Below, piece by piece: positions 21,497 to 29,649 of a stretch of 64,000 nucleotides of DNA (the stretch's first letter is position 1; every line of letters starts with the position of its first letter). The position numbers and the translations under genes were made by a program. The notes beneath the pieces were generated by a model. The model was not told the DNA's origin and made no database searches. It was given only the letters and a program-made list of their open reading frames with translations. Source of the DNA: Tetraselmis striata (lineage: Eukaryota > Chlorophyta > Chlorodendrophyceae > Chlorodendrales > Chlorodendraceae); NCBI GenBank assembly GCA_006384855.1, contig VCJN01001046.1, positions 50,599 to 114,598 on the forward strand, in the 5' to 3' direction.

Positions 21497-22270
21497 ACGA
21501 GGATGTACTTGTCGTCCTCAAAGTGGGCCTCCGGGTTTCATTACCGCATCTCTCTCGGCGTAACCACCTGTAAGACAAGGTTCCACGACGCACTGGAGTC
21601 GGGTTTGGAAAAGCGTCTCGTCGTTAAAAGAGCTAGGAGCGACAGTACACGGGTTTTTACGCGAGAGATGCGGGCGTTCACCTGCTCTTGCTGTCGAGAT
21701 GCGGGTAATCCCACCCCTCACACTTAACTATCTCCACCCTCTGCATCTCTTGCTCGTCATTGTTGCCAGCGGTGGCCTGAGGCTCTTCCAAAAGGAGGAG
21801 TCGGCCCACGCTTCTTGGAATGCTGCTTGCGCAGCTTAATGGGCGACAAGCTGCTGCTCTTGCCTCCATAGGCGGAGACGCGGGTCGGGGAGGCGGAGAT
21901 GCGGCACCGCCACGGGAAGATATGGCCCTGCGACTCCCACCAGCGGCACCCGAAGGCGCCTGATGGCTTGACGTGGCTTCGCGTTTCGGCTTAGGCGCCT
22001 GGAAGGGTCGTCGTCCTCCAGCTCTATCGCCATCTTGGAGGAGGACTCGGCCCGCGCTCCTTGGAATGCTTCTTGCGCAGCTTAATGGGCGACAAGCTGC
22101 TCTTGCCTCCCGTGCTCAACGCACCGTGCGGGCGCTTCGTCGCTCTCGAAGGCCGAGGCTCACTCGGCGGCTTGGCAGTCTCCGAGGGACCAAGCCTGCT
22201 CGGGGGAGGGGCGGAGCTGCTCGAAGCTCTATCAAGAGACCTGCTGCAGCGCCGTTTTGGGAGCCATCTC

Positions 22271-22275
22271 CGCCG
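22271..22275 (+). repeat. Left target-site duplication of Copia-1 (CGCCG)
   Basis: CGCCG directly precedes the 5' LTR and is repeated at 25643-25647 after the 3' LTR. Joining the flanks restores the family Y sequence seen at 28110-28130. Confidence 0.9.
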
Positions 22276-22744
22276 TGTTGACGAACACTGGTCGAAGCAG
22301 GTGATCAACTGGTCCACTGAAGTGTAAGTGAGCCCATCTGGCTTATAGGCAAATAGGCCTGATGATAATATATTCGTAATAGTGCAGTATAAATTACGGC
22401 TACTGCGCAGAAATGATGGAATGTACTGGTACTATCAAGTGACATATACTGGACCTGCAGAGCAAGACAGGTGTGAGGCATGTGAAGACATGCCTCATAT
22501 AACACTTTATCAAACACACCCAGATTTCTGACAGGTGTCCGACTGAACCTGAATAGCCTTTTAGATATTGGAACCAGATCAAGAAGCATGAGAAATGGAC
22601 AGATGAGCAGATGGAGCATGCCCCTAGCAAGGGCATTCTGCAGATGAGAATATAATGGGACATTTCTCATCATTTGTAATTACAATATTCAGATCTCCCA
22701 GACTCTGTCCCAACAGCAAGCTAGGAATTCTCCGAACGTCAAGA
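22276..22744 (+). repeat. 5' LTR of Copia-1
   Basis: 469 bp, beginning TGTTGACG and ending CGTCAAGA, a near-perfect terminal inverted pair. It differs from the 3' LTR by a T/C change near 22507 and a C/T change near 22664. Confidence 0.92.
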
Positions 22745-22807
22745 GGCTGTGGCCCCTCCTGACTCTGTAGTCATCCCCTCCTGAGGGGCTGCAGACGGCC
22801 ATGAATC
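22745..22807. repeat. Left arm of a perfect 63-bp inverted repeat in Copia-1
   Basis: Exact reverse complement of 24517-24579. It starts directly after the 5' LTR and contains the ATG (22801) of the long ORF. No primer-binding site is recognisable at the usual position after the LTR. Confidence 0.95.
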
Positions 22808-25179
22808 TGATTGCCAAGGGTGGCTTTGCACCAGAGTGGCAGGCTCCCGCCCACCTGCGTCACAGCAAGTTTGGCAAGTTTGTGTCCCGCAAGGGCAGCT
22901 TTGCGCATCGGATGCATGGGTCCACCCCGGGCAGCAGTATGTTGCTACACAATGGCGTATATGAGGAGGCACCCATCGACATCAAATGCGTCTCTATGGG
23001 CTTCGATGCCAATGCCGTCGTCTTCCCCGAGGTGTCCGCCGATCTGCGTCGATGTATCATCGGAGCATGTGTGGGCTCAAACGTGGCGCGCTGGCTGATG
23101 GCGGCTATCTCCTCCGCGTCCAAGGACGAGAGCGCTCTTCCAAGCATTCACACCTTCCCCCACAAATGGATCTTCGACTCTGGAGCTACCTCACACATGG
23201 TGGCGCCGTACGAGGACTACTCCGACTATGAGACCATACCGCGCCGATGGATCAGCGGCTTGGGCGCCTACGCTGTGGGTACCGGTACAGTCCATATCAG
23301 CATGCGAGCCGTCAACGGCGATACATCCTGCAGCACCCTGCACAACGTTCTTCATGTGCCCGATCTCGCTTCCCGCACCAATAACGAGGTGCTTCGTCTC
23401 TTCAGTGCGCGGCAGGCGCAGGATGCCAATGCAGCCCTACAGATAGTCATGACAGCGCGCAGCAGCGCCATGCAGATCTCCGATGCCGTAACCATTCCCA
23501 TCGAGAATGACGGGCGCTTATTTGTCCTGCACAGTCACGTGCTCCGTCAGGGACGGCGTCAACGCCATGGTAGTCCGGTGGAAGCTACCACAGCCCTCTC
23601 CGCAACACCCTCTAGCGCGTTACCATCTGACAACATGTTGTGGCATGCACGCCTCGGTCACATCCACGAGTGCGCCATGCACCGAGTTACCCATGGGGGA
23701 CGGAATGCCGGCCTGCGTCATACCAGCCTTCCGTTCTGCAAGTCATGCGCAATCGTCAAATCCACTGTGGCCCCGATACCGCGCATCTGTCATGAGAAAC
23801 CAACTGTGCCATTCTCTCTCGTTGGGAGCGACATCTGGGAGCTGCGCACTCCTTCGCTGCAAGGCCACACGTACTGCTGTGGGTACGTCGACTACGCGAC
23901 ATCCCTGGTGTGCTTGTTCTTCTGCAATTCCCGACAATGTGCTACCGCTACTCTGCGTTCATTCAACACCATGGTGGTAAGCTATGACCATTCAATTGCA
24001 GCATTGCGTCTGGACAACGATACAGCCTTCCGCAGTCAAGCATATGTGTCCGCCTGCGACGCCCTCACCATTCGCCGCACATATGCAGCACCATACAGCC
24101 AGTTCCAGAATGGGCTGATGGAGCGCACCTGGCGCACCCTCAGCCAATGGGCTCGCTGTATGCTGGACTACGCCAGCCTCCAAGACACCTACTGGGAGTT
24201 CGCCATGTCGGTCGCAGCCTACATCCATAACCGCACCTTCCGCCGTGGAGTTCATGGAATTCCACTTCACCTTGTGACTGGCGCCATCCCAGACTTGCGC
24301 CATCTCCGGGTGTTTGGCTGTGATGCCTATGCGCACGTTCCCCGCAGTGCCCGGCACAAGGCTGCCCCTTCCGCCCGCCAAGGTGTCTTCGTTGGATATT
24401 ACACAGACTCGCCGGCATGGCTTGTGTACTTTCCCGCCACGCGCTCTGTTGTGGCCAGTCGATCCGTCACCTTCGATGAAACTGATCGCTCTACGCCCTG
24501 CACCCTGGAGCACCCCGATTCATGGCCGTCTGCAGCCCCTCAGGAGGGGATGACTACAGAGTCAGGAGGGGCCACAGCCGCCAAGACAGGAGGGGCTGTG
24601 CCCCGAGCAATATGCCCTACCTGCTCGGCATCAACCCATGACCGGGGACTGACTTTCGGAAGAGAATGCGAGTTTCGTCTTCATGGTTACAGCAATGCTA
24701 ACTTTCCAACAACGTATCCCAGTCAGTGCAAGTCGACCAGCGGTTCTGTATTCTTTCTTGCAGAAGCAGCCGTCAGCTACCTATCCAAGCTTCAGCCATT
24801 GGTAGCACTCTCGACAGCAGAGGCAGAATATATAGCGCTTTGTGTCACAGCGCAGGAGGCAATGTTCTTGAGGCAGATGCTATCAGAACTGGGATTCAGG
24901 AAGGACGGCGCCACAGCAATCGGAGAGGACAACCAGGCATGTATTACAATCGCCACCAACGACGTGACCTCAGCCCGGACCAAGCACCTGGACATCCGAC
25001 TTCACTTCGTGCGAGATGCACAACGCTCAAAGAAAATCAAGGTGTACTATGTGCCCACTGCTGACATGCTGGCTGACACCTTCACGAAGCCACTTGCGTC
25101 CCGCCAGCAGTTTGAGGCCTTAAACTCGCGCATCATGAACTACAATATTGCACCTGCAACCAGTGAGGAGGGGTGTTGA
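22801..25179 (+). CDS. Copia-1 polyprotein: methyltransferase remnant - protease - integrase - RNase H (RT deleted)
   Basis: 792 aa in one frame. Residues about 55-105 (IKCVSMGFDANAVVFPEVSA, VGSNVARWLMAAI) match the C-terminal block of the cytosine methyltransferase in Copia-2. The aspartic protease follows (WIFDSGATSHM, Asp126). The GAG-pre-integrase zinc site (WHARLGHIHE, then CKSCAIVKS) leads into the integrase core with Asp344, Asp405 and Glu441 in DD35E spacing. After the integrase C-terminal block (FGCDAYAHVPRSARHKAAPS) the frame jumps, through the right arm of the 63-bp inverted repeat, to RNase H (LHGYSNANFPTT, ALSTAEAEYIAL, KHLDIRLHFVRD, MLADTFTKPL). The RT fingers and palm, including the YVDD box, are missing. 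The stop lies within the 3' LTR. The intact frame despite deletions suggests formation in, and recent spread from, a working lineage. Confidence 0.92.
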   Translation: MNLIAKGGFAPEWQAPAHLRHSKFGKFVSRKGSFAHRMHGSTPGSSMLLHNGVYEEAPIDIKCVSMGFDANAVVFPEVSADLRRCIIGACVGSNVARWLMAAISSASKDESALPSIHTFPHKWIFDSGATSHMVAPYEDYSDYETIPRRWISGLGAYAVGTGTVHISMRAVNGDTSCSTLHNVLHVPDLASRTNNEVLRLFSARQAQDANAALQIVMTARSSAMQISDAVTIPIENDGRLFVLHSHVLRQGRRQRHGSPVEATTALSATPSSALPSDNMLWHARLGHIHECAMHRVTHGGRNAGLRHTSLPFCKSCAIVKSTVAPIPRICHEKPTVPFSLVGSDIWELRTPSLQGHTYCCGYVDYATSLVCLFFCNSRQCATATLRSFNTMVVSYDHSIAALRLDNDTAFRSQAYVSACDALTIRRTYAAPYSQFQNGLMERTWRTLSQWARCMLDYASLQDTYWEFAMSVAAYIHNRTFRRGVHGIPLHLVTGAIPDLRHLRVFGCDAYAHVPRSARHKAAPSARQGVFVGYYTDSPAWLVYFPATRSVVASRSVTFDETDRSTPCTLEHPDSWPSAAPQEGMTTESGGATAAKTGGAVPRAICPTCSASTHDRGLTFGRECEFRLHGYSNANFPTTYPSQCKSTSGSVFFLAEAAVSYLSKLQPLVALSTAEAEYIALCVTAQEAMFLRQMLSELGFRKDGATAIGEDNQACITIATNDVTSARTKHLDIRLHFVRDAQRSKKIKVYYVPTADMLADTFTKPLASRQQFEALNSRIMNYNIAPATSEEGC
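24517..24579. repeat. Right arm of the perfect 63-bp inverted repeat in Copia-1
   Basis: It lies in frame at the integrase/RNase H junction where the RT should be. It encodes DSWPSAAPQEGMTTESGGAT in the ORF frame. Confidence 0.95.
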
Positions 25180-25642
25180 CGAACACTGGTCGAAGCAGGT
25201 GATCAACTGGTCCACTGAAGTGTAAGTGAGCCCATCTGGCTTATAGGCAAATAGGCCTGATGATAATATATTCGTAATAGTGCAGTATAAATTACGGCTA
25301 CTGCGCAGAAATGATGGAATGTACTGGTACTATCAAGTGACATATACTGGACCTGCAGAGCAAGACAGGTGTGAGGCATGTGAAGACATGCCTCATATAA
25401 CACTTCATCAAACACACCCAGATTTCTGACAGGTGTCCGACTGAACCTGAATAGCCTTTTAGATATTGGAACCAGATCAAGAAGCATGAGAAATGGACAG
25501 ATGAGCAGATGGAGCATGCCCCTAGCAAGGGCATTCTGCAGATGAGAATATAATGGGACATTTTTCATCATTTGTAATTACAATATTCAGATCTCCCAGA
25601 CTCTGTCCCAACAGCAAGCTAGGAATTCTCCGAACGTCAAGA
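25174..25642 (+). repeat. 3' LTR of Copia-1
   Basis: 469 bp, almost identical to the 5' LTR, followed by the CGCCG duplication. Confidence 0.92.
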
Positions 25643-25780
25643 CGCCGGACCCCGGTGGCGGCGGTTGAGATGCGGGCTTGGAGGACCCGCCAGCCTGACG
25701 CGGCGCCGCTACGACCTGGTAGTAGCGATCGTCGACCAAGACCGTGGGGGGTAAAGAGCTGGCTCGGCAACCTTCCAGTA
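25643..25780 (-). mobile_element. Family Y, copy 2, continuation beyond the Copia-1 insertion
   Basis: It continues exactly where 22275 stops. Minus-strand translation gives the DDRYYQVVAAPR block, as in copies at 20.4 and 28.2 kb. Similarity fades near 25780. Confidence 0.75.
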
Positions 25781-25829
25781 TGAGGATTCTATGATAAAAG
25801 GGGATTTACTTGCCCATATGCTTTACAAT

Positions 25830-26890
25830 ACAATACAGATTGCAAGTCAGTACCACTAATGCCTGGTACTTGCTCGCGGCACGCCGCAGATTGCTGCAGC
25901 GCTGCACCGCAGATGCTGCCTTAAGGCGTGCTCTAATTGTCTAGATGGCTGCAAATTATTTAGTATGCGGGGCTGCATGGCATAGAAGGGATGTGAACAC
26001 GCACCGGCTTGACGATACTATACAGATTTGCAAGGCAGTACCACTAATGCCTGATATGTGCTCGCGGCACGCCGCAGATTGCTGCAGCACTGCACCGCAG
26101 ATGCTGCCTTAAAGCATGCTGTAATTGTCTAGATGGCTGCAAATTATTTAGTATGCGGGGCTGCATGGCATAGAAGGGATGTGAACACGCACCGGCTTGA
26201 CGATACTATACAGATTTGCAAGGCAGTACGGCTAATACCTGATAATAGCTGGCGGCACGCGACAGATTGCTGCAGCCATTTGCCTAGATGGCTGCAGACC
26301 ATTTCGCATGCGGGGCTGCATGGCATGGAAGGGATGTGAACACGCACCGGCTTGACGATACTATACAGATTGCAAGGCAGTACGGCTAATACCTTATATT
26401 TGTTGGCGGCACGCCGCAGAGTGCTGCAGCGCTGCACCGCAGATGCTGCCTTAAGGCATGTTTTAATTGCCTGGATGGCTGCAAACCATTTAGTATGCGT
26501 GGTTGCATGGCATAGAAGGGATGTGAACACGCATCGGCTTGACGATACTATACAGATTGCAAGGCAGTACGGCTAATACCTTATATTTTCTGGCGGCACG
26601 CCGCAGATTGCTGCAGCGCTGCACCGCAGATGCTGCCTTAAGGCATGTTTTAATAGCCTGGATGGCTGCAAACCATTTATAAGTATGCGGGGCTGCATGG
26701 CATGAAAGGGATATAAACACGCACCTGCTTGACGATACTATACGGATTGCAAGGCAGTAGGGCTAATGCTTGATATTTGCTGGCAACACGCCGCAGATTG
26801 CTGCAGCGCTGCACCGCAGATGCTGCCTTTAAGCATGCTTTGATTGCCTGGATGGCTGCAAACCATTTATAAGTATGCGGGGCTGCATGA
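25830..26890. repeat. Tandem array of about six 188-bp units
   Basis: GACGATACTATACAGATT-like blocks recur at about 26011, 26199, 26354, 26541 and 26731. Each unit contains CTGCAGCGCTGCACCGCAGATGCTG-type and GGCTGCATGGCATAGAAGGG-type segments. The unit between 26199 and 26354 is about 33 bp shorter. ORFs across it are chance frames. Confidence 0.93.
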
Positions 26891-26892
26891 AT

Positions 26893-27125
26893 CACCAACA
26901 TGCGCCGCCCGCGGCGCCAACGCGGCCCGCAGCGCGTTGGCGCCGCGCTGCGCGGCCCGCGGCGCGTTGGCGCCGCGCTGCGCGGCTCGCGGCGCGTTGG
27001 CGCCCCGCTGCGCGGCCCGCGGCGCGTTGGCGCCCCGCTGCGCGGCCCGCGGCGCCCCGGCCGCGGCGCGTTGGCGCCCCGCTGCCCCGGCCGCGGCGCG
27101 TTGGCGCCCCGCTGCCCCGGCCGCG
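26893..27125. repeat. GC-rich minisatellite, about 30-bp unit
   Basis: About seven units built on GGCGCGTTGGCGCC and CGCTGCGCGGCCCGC. It begins inside the last 188-bp unit. It is open in several frames on both strands only because of its composition and its unit length divisible by three. Confidence 0.93.
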
Positions 27126-27280
27126 CTAGCAAAGGAAGTGCGGTTTGTGAAATCGACGGACAGGAGTCGATTCAACTCTTATCTGCGGTTGAGAATGATT
27201 TGTTATGATCGTTGACTATGATTAATGAGGTATTGTCCAGGGAGCTATGGCAGCGAATTTCAAGCTGCATGAATCCCTTG

Positions 27281-27667
27281 TCACGGACCAGACACGAACT
27301 CACGTTGCTTGCCGAGGTGCTCCGAGAGGTGCGCTCTAAAAGTCGCCGAATCTCTTCCGACGACCAACCACAAGGCGCGTCCGTTGGTTTCGGGGTTTCT
27401 TGGGTGCTTTGACGCGATGAAAAGTACACGATTCGCTGTCAACATGCTGTCGAGGTAGATCATTCGCGGGAGGGGCCCTTGCGTCAAGTAGGTGCTCGGA
27501 ATCTGCACGCGATAGATTTCCGCCTTGGAGGCCGCCAGCAACGGTAGGAGGACATCCAGGTGAGTGAACCAAGGCGACGTGACAACGACAAAGGGCTCCT
27601 TGGACAGGGCAGCGTTACAAGTAGAGCTAGGAGCGACAATACACGGGTTTGTACACGAGAGATACAT
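27281..27667 (-). CDS. Family Y C-terminal protein fragment, possibly N6-methyltransferase-like
   Basis: A 128-codon frame that looks like a folded protein: EPFVVVTSPWFTHLDVLLPL, then AEIYRVQIPSTYL and GRALWLVVGRDSATF. Its start (NPCIVAPSS) matches the NPCTVAPSS block in the 20.7-21.7 kb tandem units, tying it to family Y. The arrangement of a hydrophobic strand, a Pro-Trp step in a TSPWF motif, another strand and a later LW motif resembles adenine-methyltransferase-like modules in retroelements, where the motif is NPPW or DPPY. The canonical Asn/Asp-Pro-Pro is absent, so a catalytic role is doubtful. There may be no proper start codon of its own. Confidence 0.35.
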   Translation of the reverse strand: MYLSCTNPCIVAPSSTCNAALSKEPFVVVTSPWFTHLDVLLPLLAASKAEIYRVQIPSTYLTQGPLPRMIYLDSMLTANRVLFIASKHPRNPETNGRALWLVVGRDSATFRAHLSEHLGKQREFVSGP

Positions 27668-28600
27668 TTAGTAGGAGGCCGAGATGTCCGCGCATGCGGC
27701 GTTACGGGCTTTGCGTCCCGAGATGAGGGCTTTTTGGGCGGAGATGTGGGTCGGGGACGCAGAGATGGGGCACCGCCATGGGAAGATGTGGCAAGGCGAC
27801 TTCCAGCAGCGGCACCCGAAGGCGCCTGGCGGCTTGACCGGGTTTCGCGTTTCGGCTTAGGGGGTCGTCGGCCTCCAATTCTTTCGCCATCTTCAAAGGA
27901 GGACTCGGCCCGCGCTTCTCGGAACGCTTCCTACGCAGCTTCATGGGCGACAAAGTGGTCTTGCCTGCTGTGCTCAACGCACCGTGCGAGCGCTTCGTCG
28001 CTCTCGAAGGCTGAGGCTCACTCGGCGGCTTGGCAGTCACCGAGGGACCAAGCTTGCTTGGGGGAGGGGCGGAGCTGCTCGACGCTCGAGGAGACCTGCT
28101 GCAGCGCCGTTTTGGGAACCATCTCCACCGGACCCCGCTGGCGGTGGTTGAGATGCGGGCTTGGAGGACCCGCCAGCCTAACGAGTTGCCGCTACGACCT
28201 GGTAGTAGCGGTTGTCGACCAAGACGGTGCGGGGTGCCGAGCTGCCTTGGCAGGGCTGGCAGGTGTTGGTGGACTTCGTGAAGCGTTTGTTCTTGATTTG
28301 TTGAATGCCGCGCCGCATCTCGTAGTCGTTGTGCCATTCGCGCACGCTGCGAATCGAGTAGCCACAGTGTTTCACAGTTTTCGCCGAGCATTGGGTCGAC
28401 AAGTGGCGCTTCTTGTTGAAGGGGGTCGTGGAGATGGTCTATGTAGGGAGGGGGGGCGTGTGAGAATCTTTTCCCTCACGCGCGAAGATGCACACACGTT
28501 TGAGGTTTTGTTGACAAGGGGCGAGGGGTTACCATTTTGCTCCCACTTGTGGCGCTTGTGGCGGAGCTCGTTTGTCCAGGCGGACACCCTCCGACAGTAA
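27668..28600 (-). mobile_element. Family Y, copy 3 (least rearranged copy)
   Basis: In minus-strand order it holds: a charged SAWTNELRHKRHKWEQN frame (28587-28372), the TQCSAKTVKHCGYSIRSVRE module (28402-28178), a CQPCQG pair and DNRYYQVVAATR, then a Ser/Pro/Lys linker (KRSHGALSTAGKTTLSPMKL) until about 27710. The same order is seen in copies 1 and 2. At least two frame changes occur, so this copy is also broken. No terminal repeats were identified. Confidence 0.6.
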
Positions 28601-29192
28601 TGGGCCCCTCCTCCTCCTCCTCCTCTTTCTTCTCCTCCTCCTCCTCCTCCTCTTCCTGTCCGTGCTCATCCTCATGAATCGTGGCCAAAGGTTCACCTAG
28701 ACCGGCTCCAGACTGTTCGACATCGGTCTGCGTGGATTGAGATCCCTCAGATGCGCGATGGCGAGGTGCGCTTAACGCAGCCCACGGCGCCGAGATGAGT
28801 GATGCTAACGAAGATGCGAGTCCGCGTACCGTTGGAGTCGCTCCGGGGAGTGGGTCCAAAGGTGGCACGCCTCGAGGCTGGGGGTTAGGCTGAGGCCCCG
28901 GCTCGGCCAAAGGCTGCGAATCTCCGCCGTACCAAGGCCATGGCGGTCCGCTCCGATGTTGCCCACCGCTCGGTTGCAGGGGCCTTTTGGGCTGAGTCGT
29001 GGGTATTGGAGCCTGACACGCCCTCCTGCCCGAACGCAAGTGCATCTGCGGAGAATCTTGCGCCATGGGGGTCACTAGCAGTGCGTCGGGAGCCGTCGTT
29101 GGCTCGAAACCAAGCGCAGCTGCAGATGCCCCCGCCACCGGAGTCTTCAACCGGGCAGAGGTGCGTTTTCCTTTGCGAGGATGGTCTGCCAT
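28476..29192 (-). CDS. Low-complexity acidic/proline-rich ORF upstream of family Y
   Basis: The frame is open from 29276, but MADHPRKGKRTSARLKTP at 29192 is the more natural start, giving 238 aa. It has a basic N-terminus, a Pro/Gly/Gln-rich middle, and a run of more than 15 Glu with Lys (EEEEEEEEKKEEEEEEG) from a CTC-rich tract at 28605-28655. No domain was recognised. Its position directly upstream of the family Y frames, on the same strand, suggests it is the N-terminal part of that element. Confidence 0.35.
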   Translation of the reverse strand: MADHPRKGKRTSARLKTPVAGASAAALGFEPTTAPDALLVTPMAQDSPQMHLRSGRRACQAPIPTTQPKRPLQPSGGQHRSGPPWPWYGGDSQPLAEPGPQPNPQPRGVPPLDPLPGATPTVRGLASSLASLISAPWAALSAPRHRASEGSQSTQTDVEQSGAGLGEPLATIHEDEHGQEEEEEEEEKKEEEEEEGPITVGGCPPGQTSSATSATSGSKMVTPRPLSTKPQTCVHLRA

Positions 29193-29276
29193 GCTTTTGT
29201 GAACCAAGATGCGTGAAGATGCCTCCCTAAACAAAAGCGCGAGGGTGCTTGCGAGTGATAGAAGAGTGAAAAGCAC

Positions 29277-29649
29277 AGCGACGGAGTAGCATTCGAGGCA
29301 AAAACGGTTAGCATGGACTGGTAGCGACGTATCTCGTCAAGGGGCGGTGGACAGATGCGTAGTACATAGTGCAGTATAGGTGAAGGGTACCTCGTACAGT
29401 GTTGGCAAGAATGTGTGAAAGGCCAGTTTCATAGTACATTCGTACGGTATTGGGCGTTACTCAGTTTTTGCACCCCCTTGGGGGGTGCAAAAACCGAGTT
29501 AAGGGGGGCACATTTTCGAGTCCGTAAATGTCCCCATTTTGACTCGATATTTGCCCTTTTTCCCAACTCAGTGGGTTCCATAGGTTCAGTATCAGTTGCT
29601 GAACTGGGTGTATGAAATAAATATGTTCCAGGCGGGTAGCTCTGAATTT
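29277..29649. other. Intergenic stretch with a palindrome and an inverted dispersed repeat
   Basis: 29464-29496 is a near-perfect palindrome (GTTTTTGCACCCC and its complement). 29497-29555 is the inverted copy of the repeat at 20034-20091. No gene is seen. Confidence 0.6.

Larger units (their letters stand above)
20715..21780. repeat. Tandem array of about four 276-293-bp units within family Y
   Basis: The block GGTTTGGAAAAGCGTCTC recurs about 276-293 bp apart (near 20740, 21016, 21309 and 21601), with flanking CGACAGTACACGGGTTTTTA and AATCTCTCCACCCT landmarks in every unit. Minus-strand translation gives a repeated NPCTVAPSS...DETLF motif. Units differ by small indels that break the frame. 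Confidence 0.85.
20325..22275 (-). mobile_element. Repeat family Y, minus-strand coding, copies 1 and 2 (copy 2 split by the Copia element)
   Basis: Sequence of 20325-20455 recurs at 25643-25740 and 28095-28230. 21830-22275 matches 27730-28130. Minus-strand frames are conserved across copies: a KTVKHCGYSIR block, a CxxC followed by DDRYYQVVAAPR, and a basic linker containing KPPSEPRPSRATKRPHGAL and SPIKLRKKHSKERGPS. The shared protein sequence shows it is a real dispersed coding element, but no transposase, polymerase or nuclease family was recognised. Confidence 0.6.
22276..25642 (+). mobile_element. Copia-1, young LTR retrotransposon lacking gag and reverse transcriptase
   Basis: Two 469-bp LTRs (22276-22744 and 25174-25642) differ by only about two bases, and a 5-bp duplication CGCCG flanks the element. 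The internal part has one 792-codon frame covering a methyltransferase C-terminal remnant, protease, integrase and RNase H. It has no gag-like region and no RT. It is inserted in a copy of family Y. Near-identical LTRs mean recent insertion, so it was probably mobilised in trans by an intact relative. Confidence 0.93.

Noticed and set aside
22305-22673. 122-codon ORFs on the minus strand of both Copia-1 LTRs
   Set aside because: They lie entirely within the LTRs, antisense to the element, and are present twice only because the LTRs are duplicated.
22739-22972. Minus-strand Cys-rich ORF at the start of Copia-1
   Set aside because: Shadow of the plus-strand polyprotein frame plus the inverted-repeat arm.
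25830-26890. CRISPR-like appearance of regularly spaced repeats
   Set aside because: Whole 188-bp units are repeated with no unique spacers, in a eukaryotic context: a satellite, not CRISPR.
26677-27215. ORFs with repeated Ala/Arg/Gly-rich motifs in the 30-bp minisatellite
   Set aside because: Compositional frames of a tandem repeat with 30-bp units, open on both strands.
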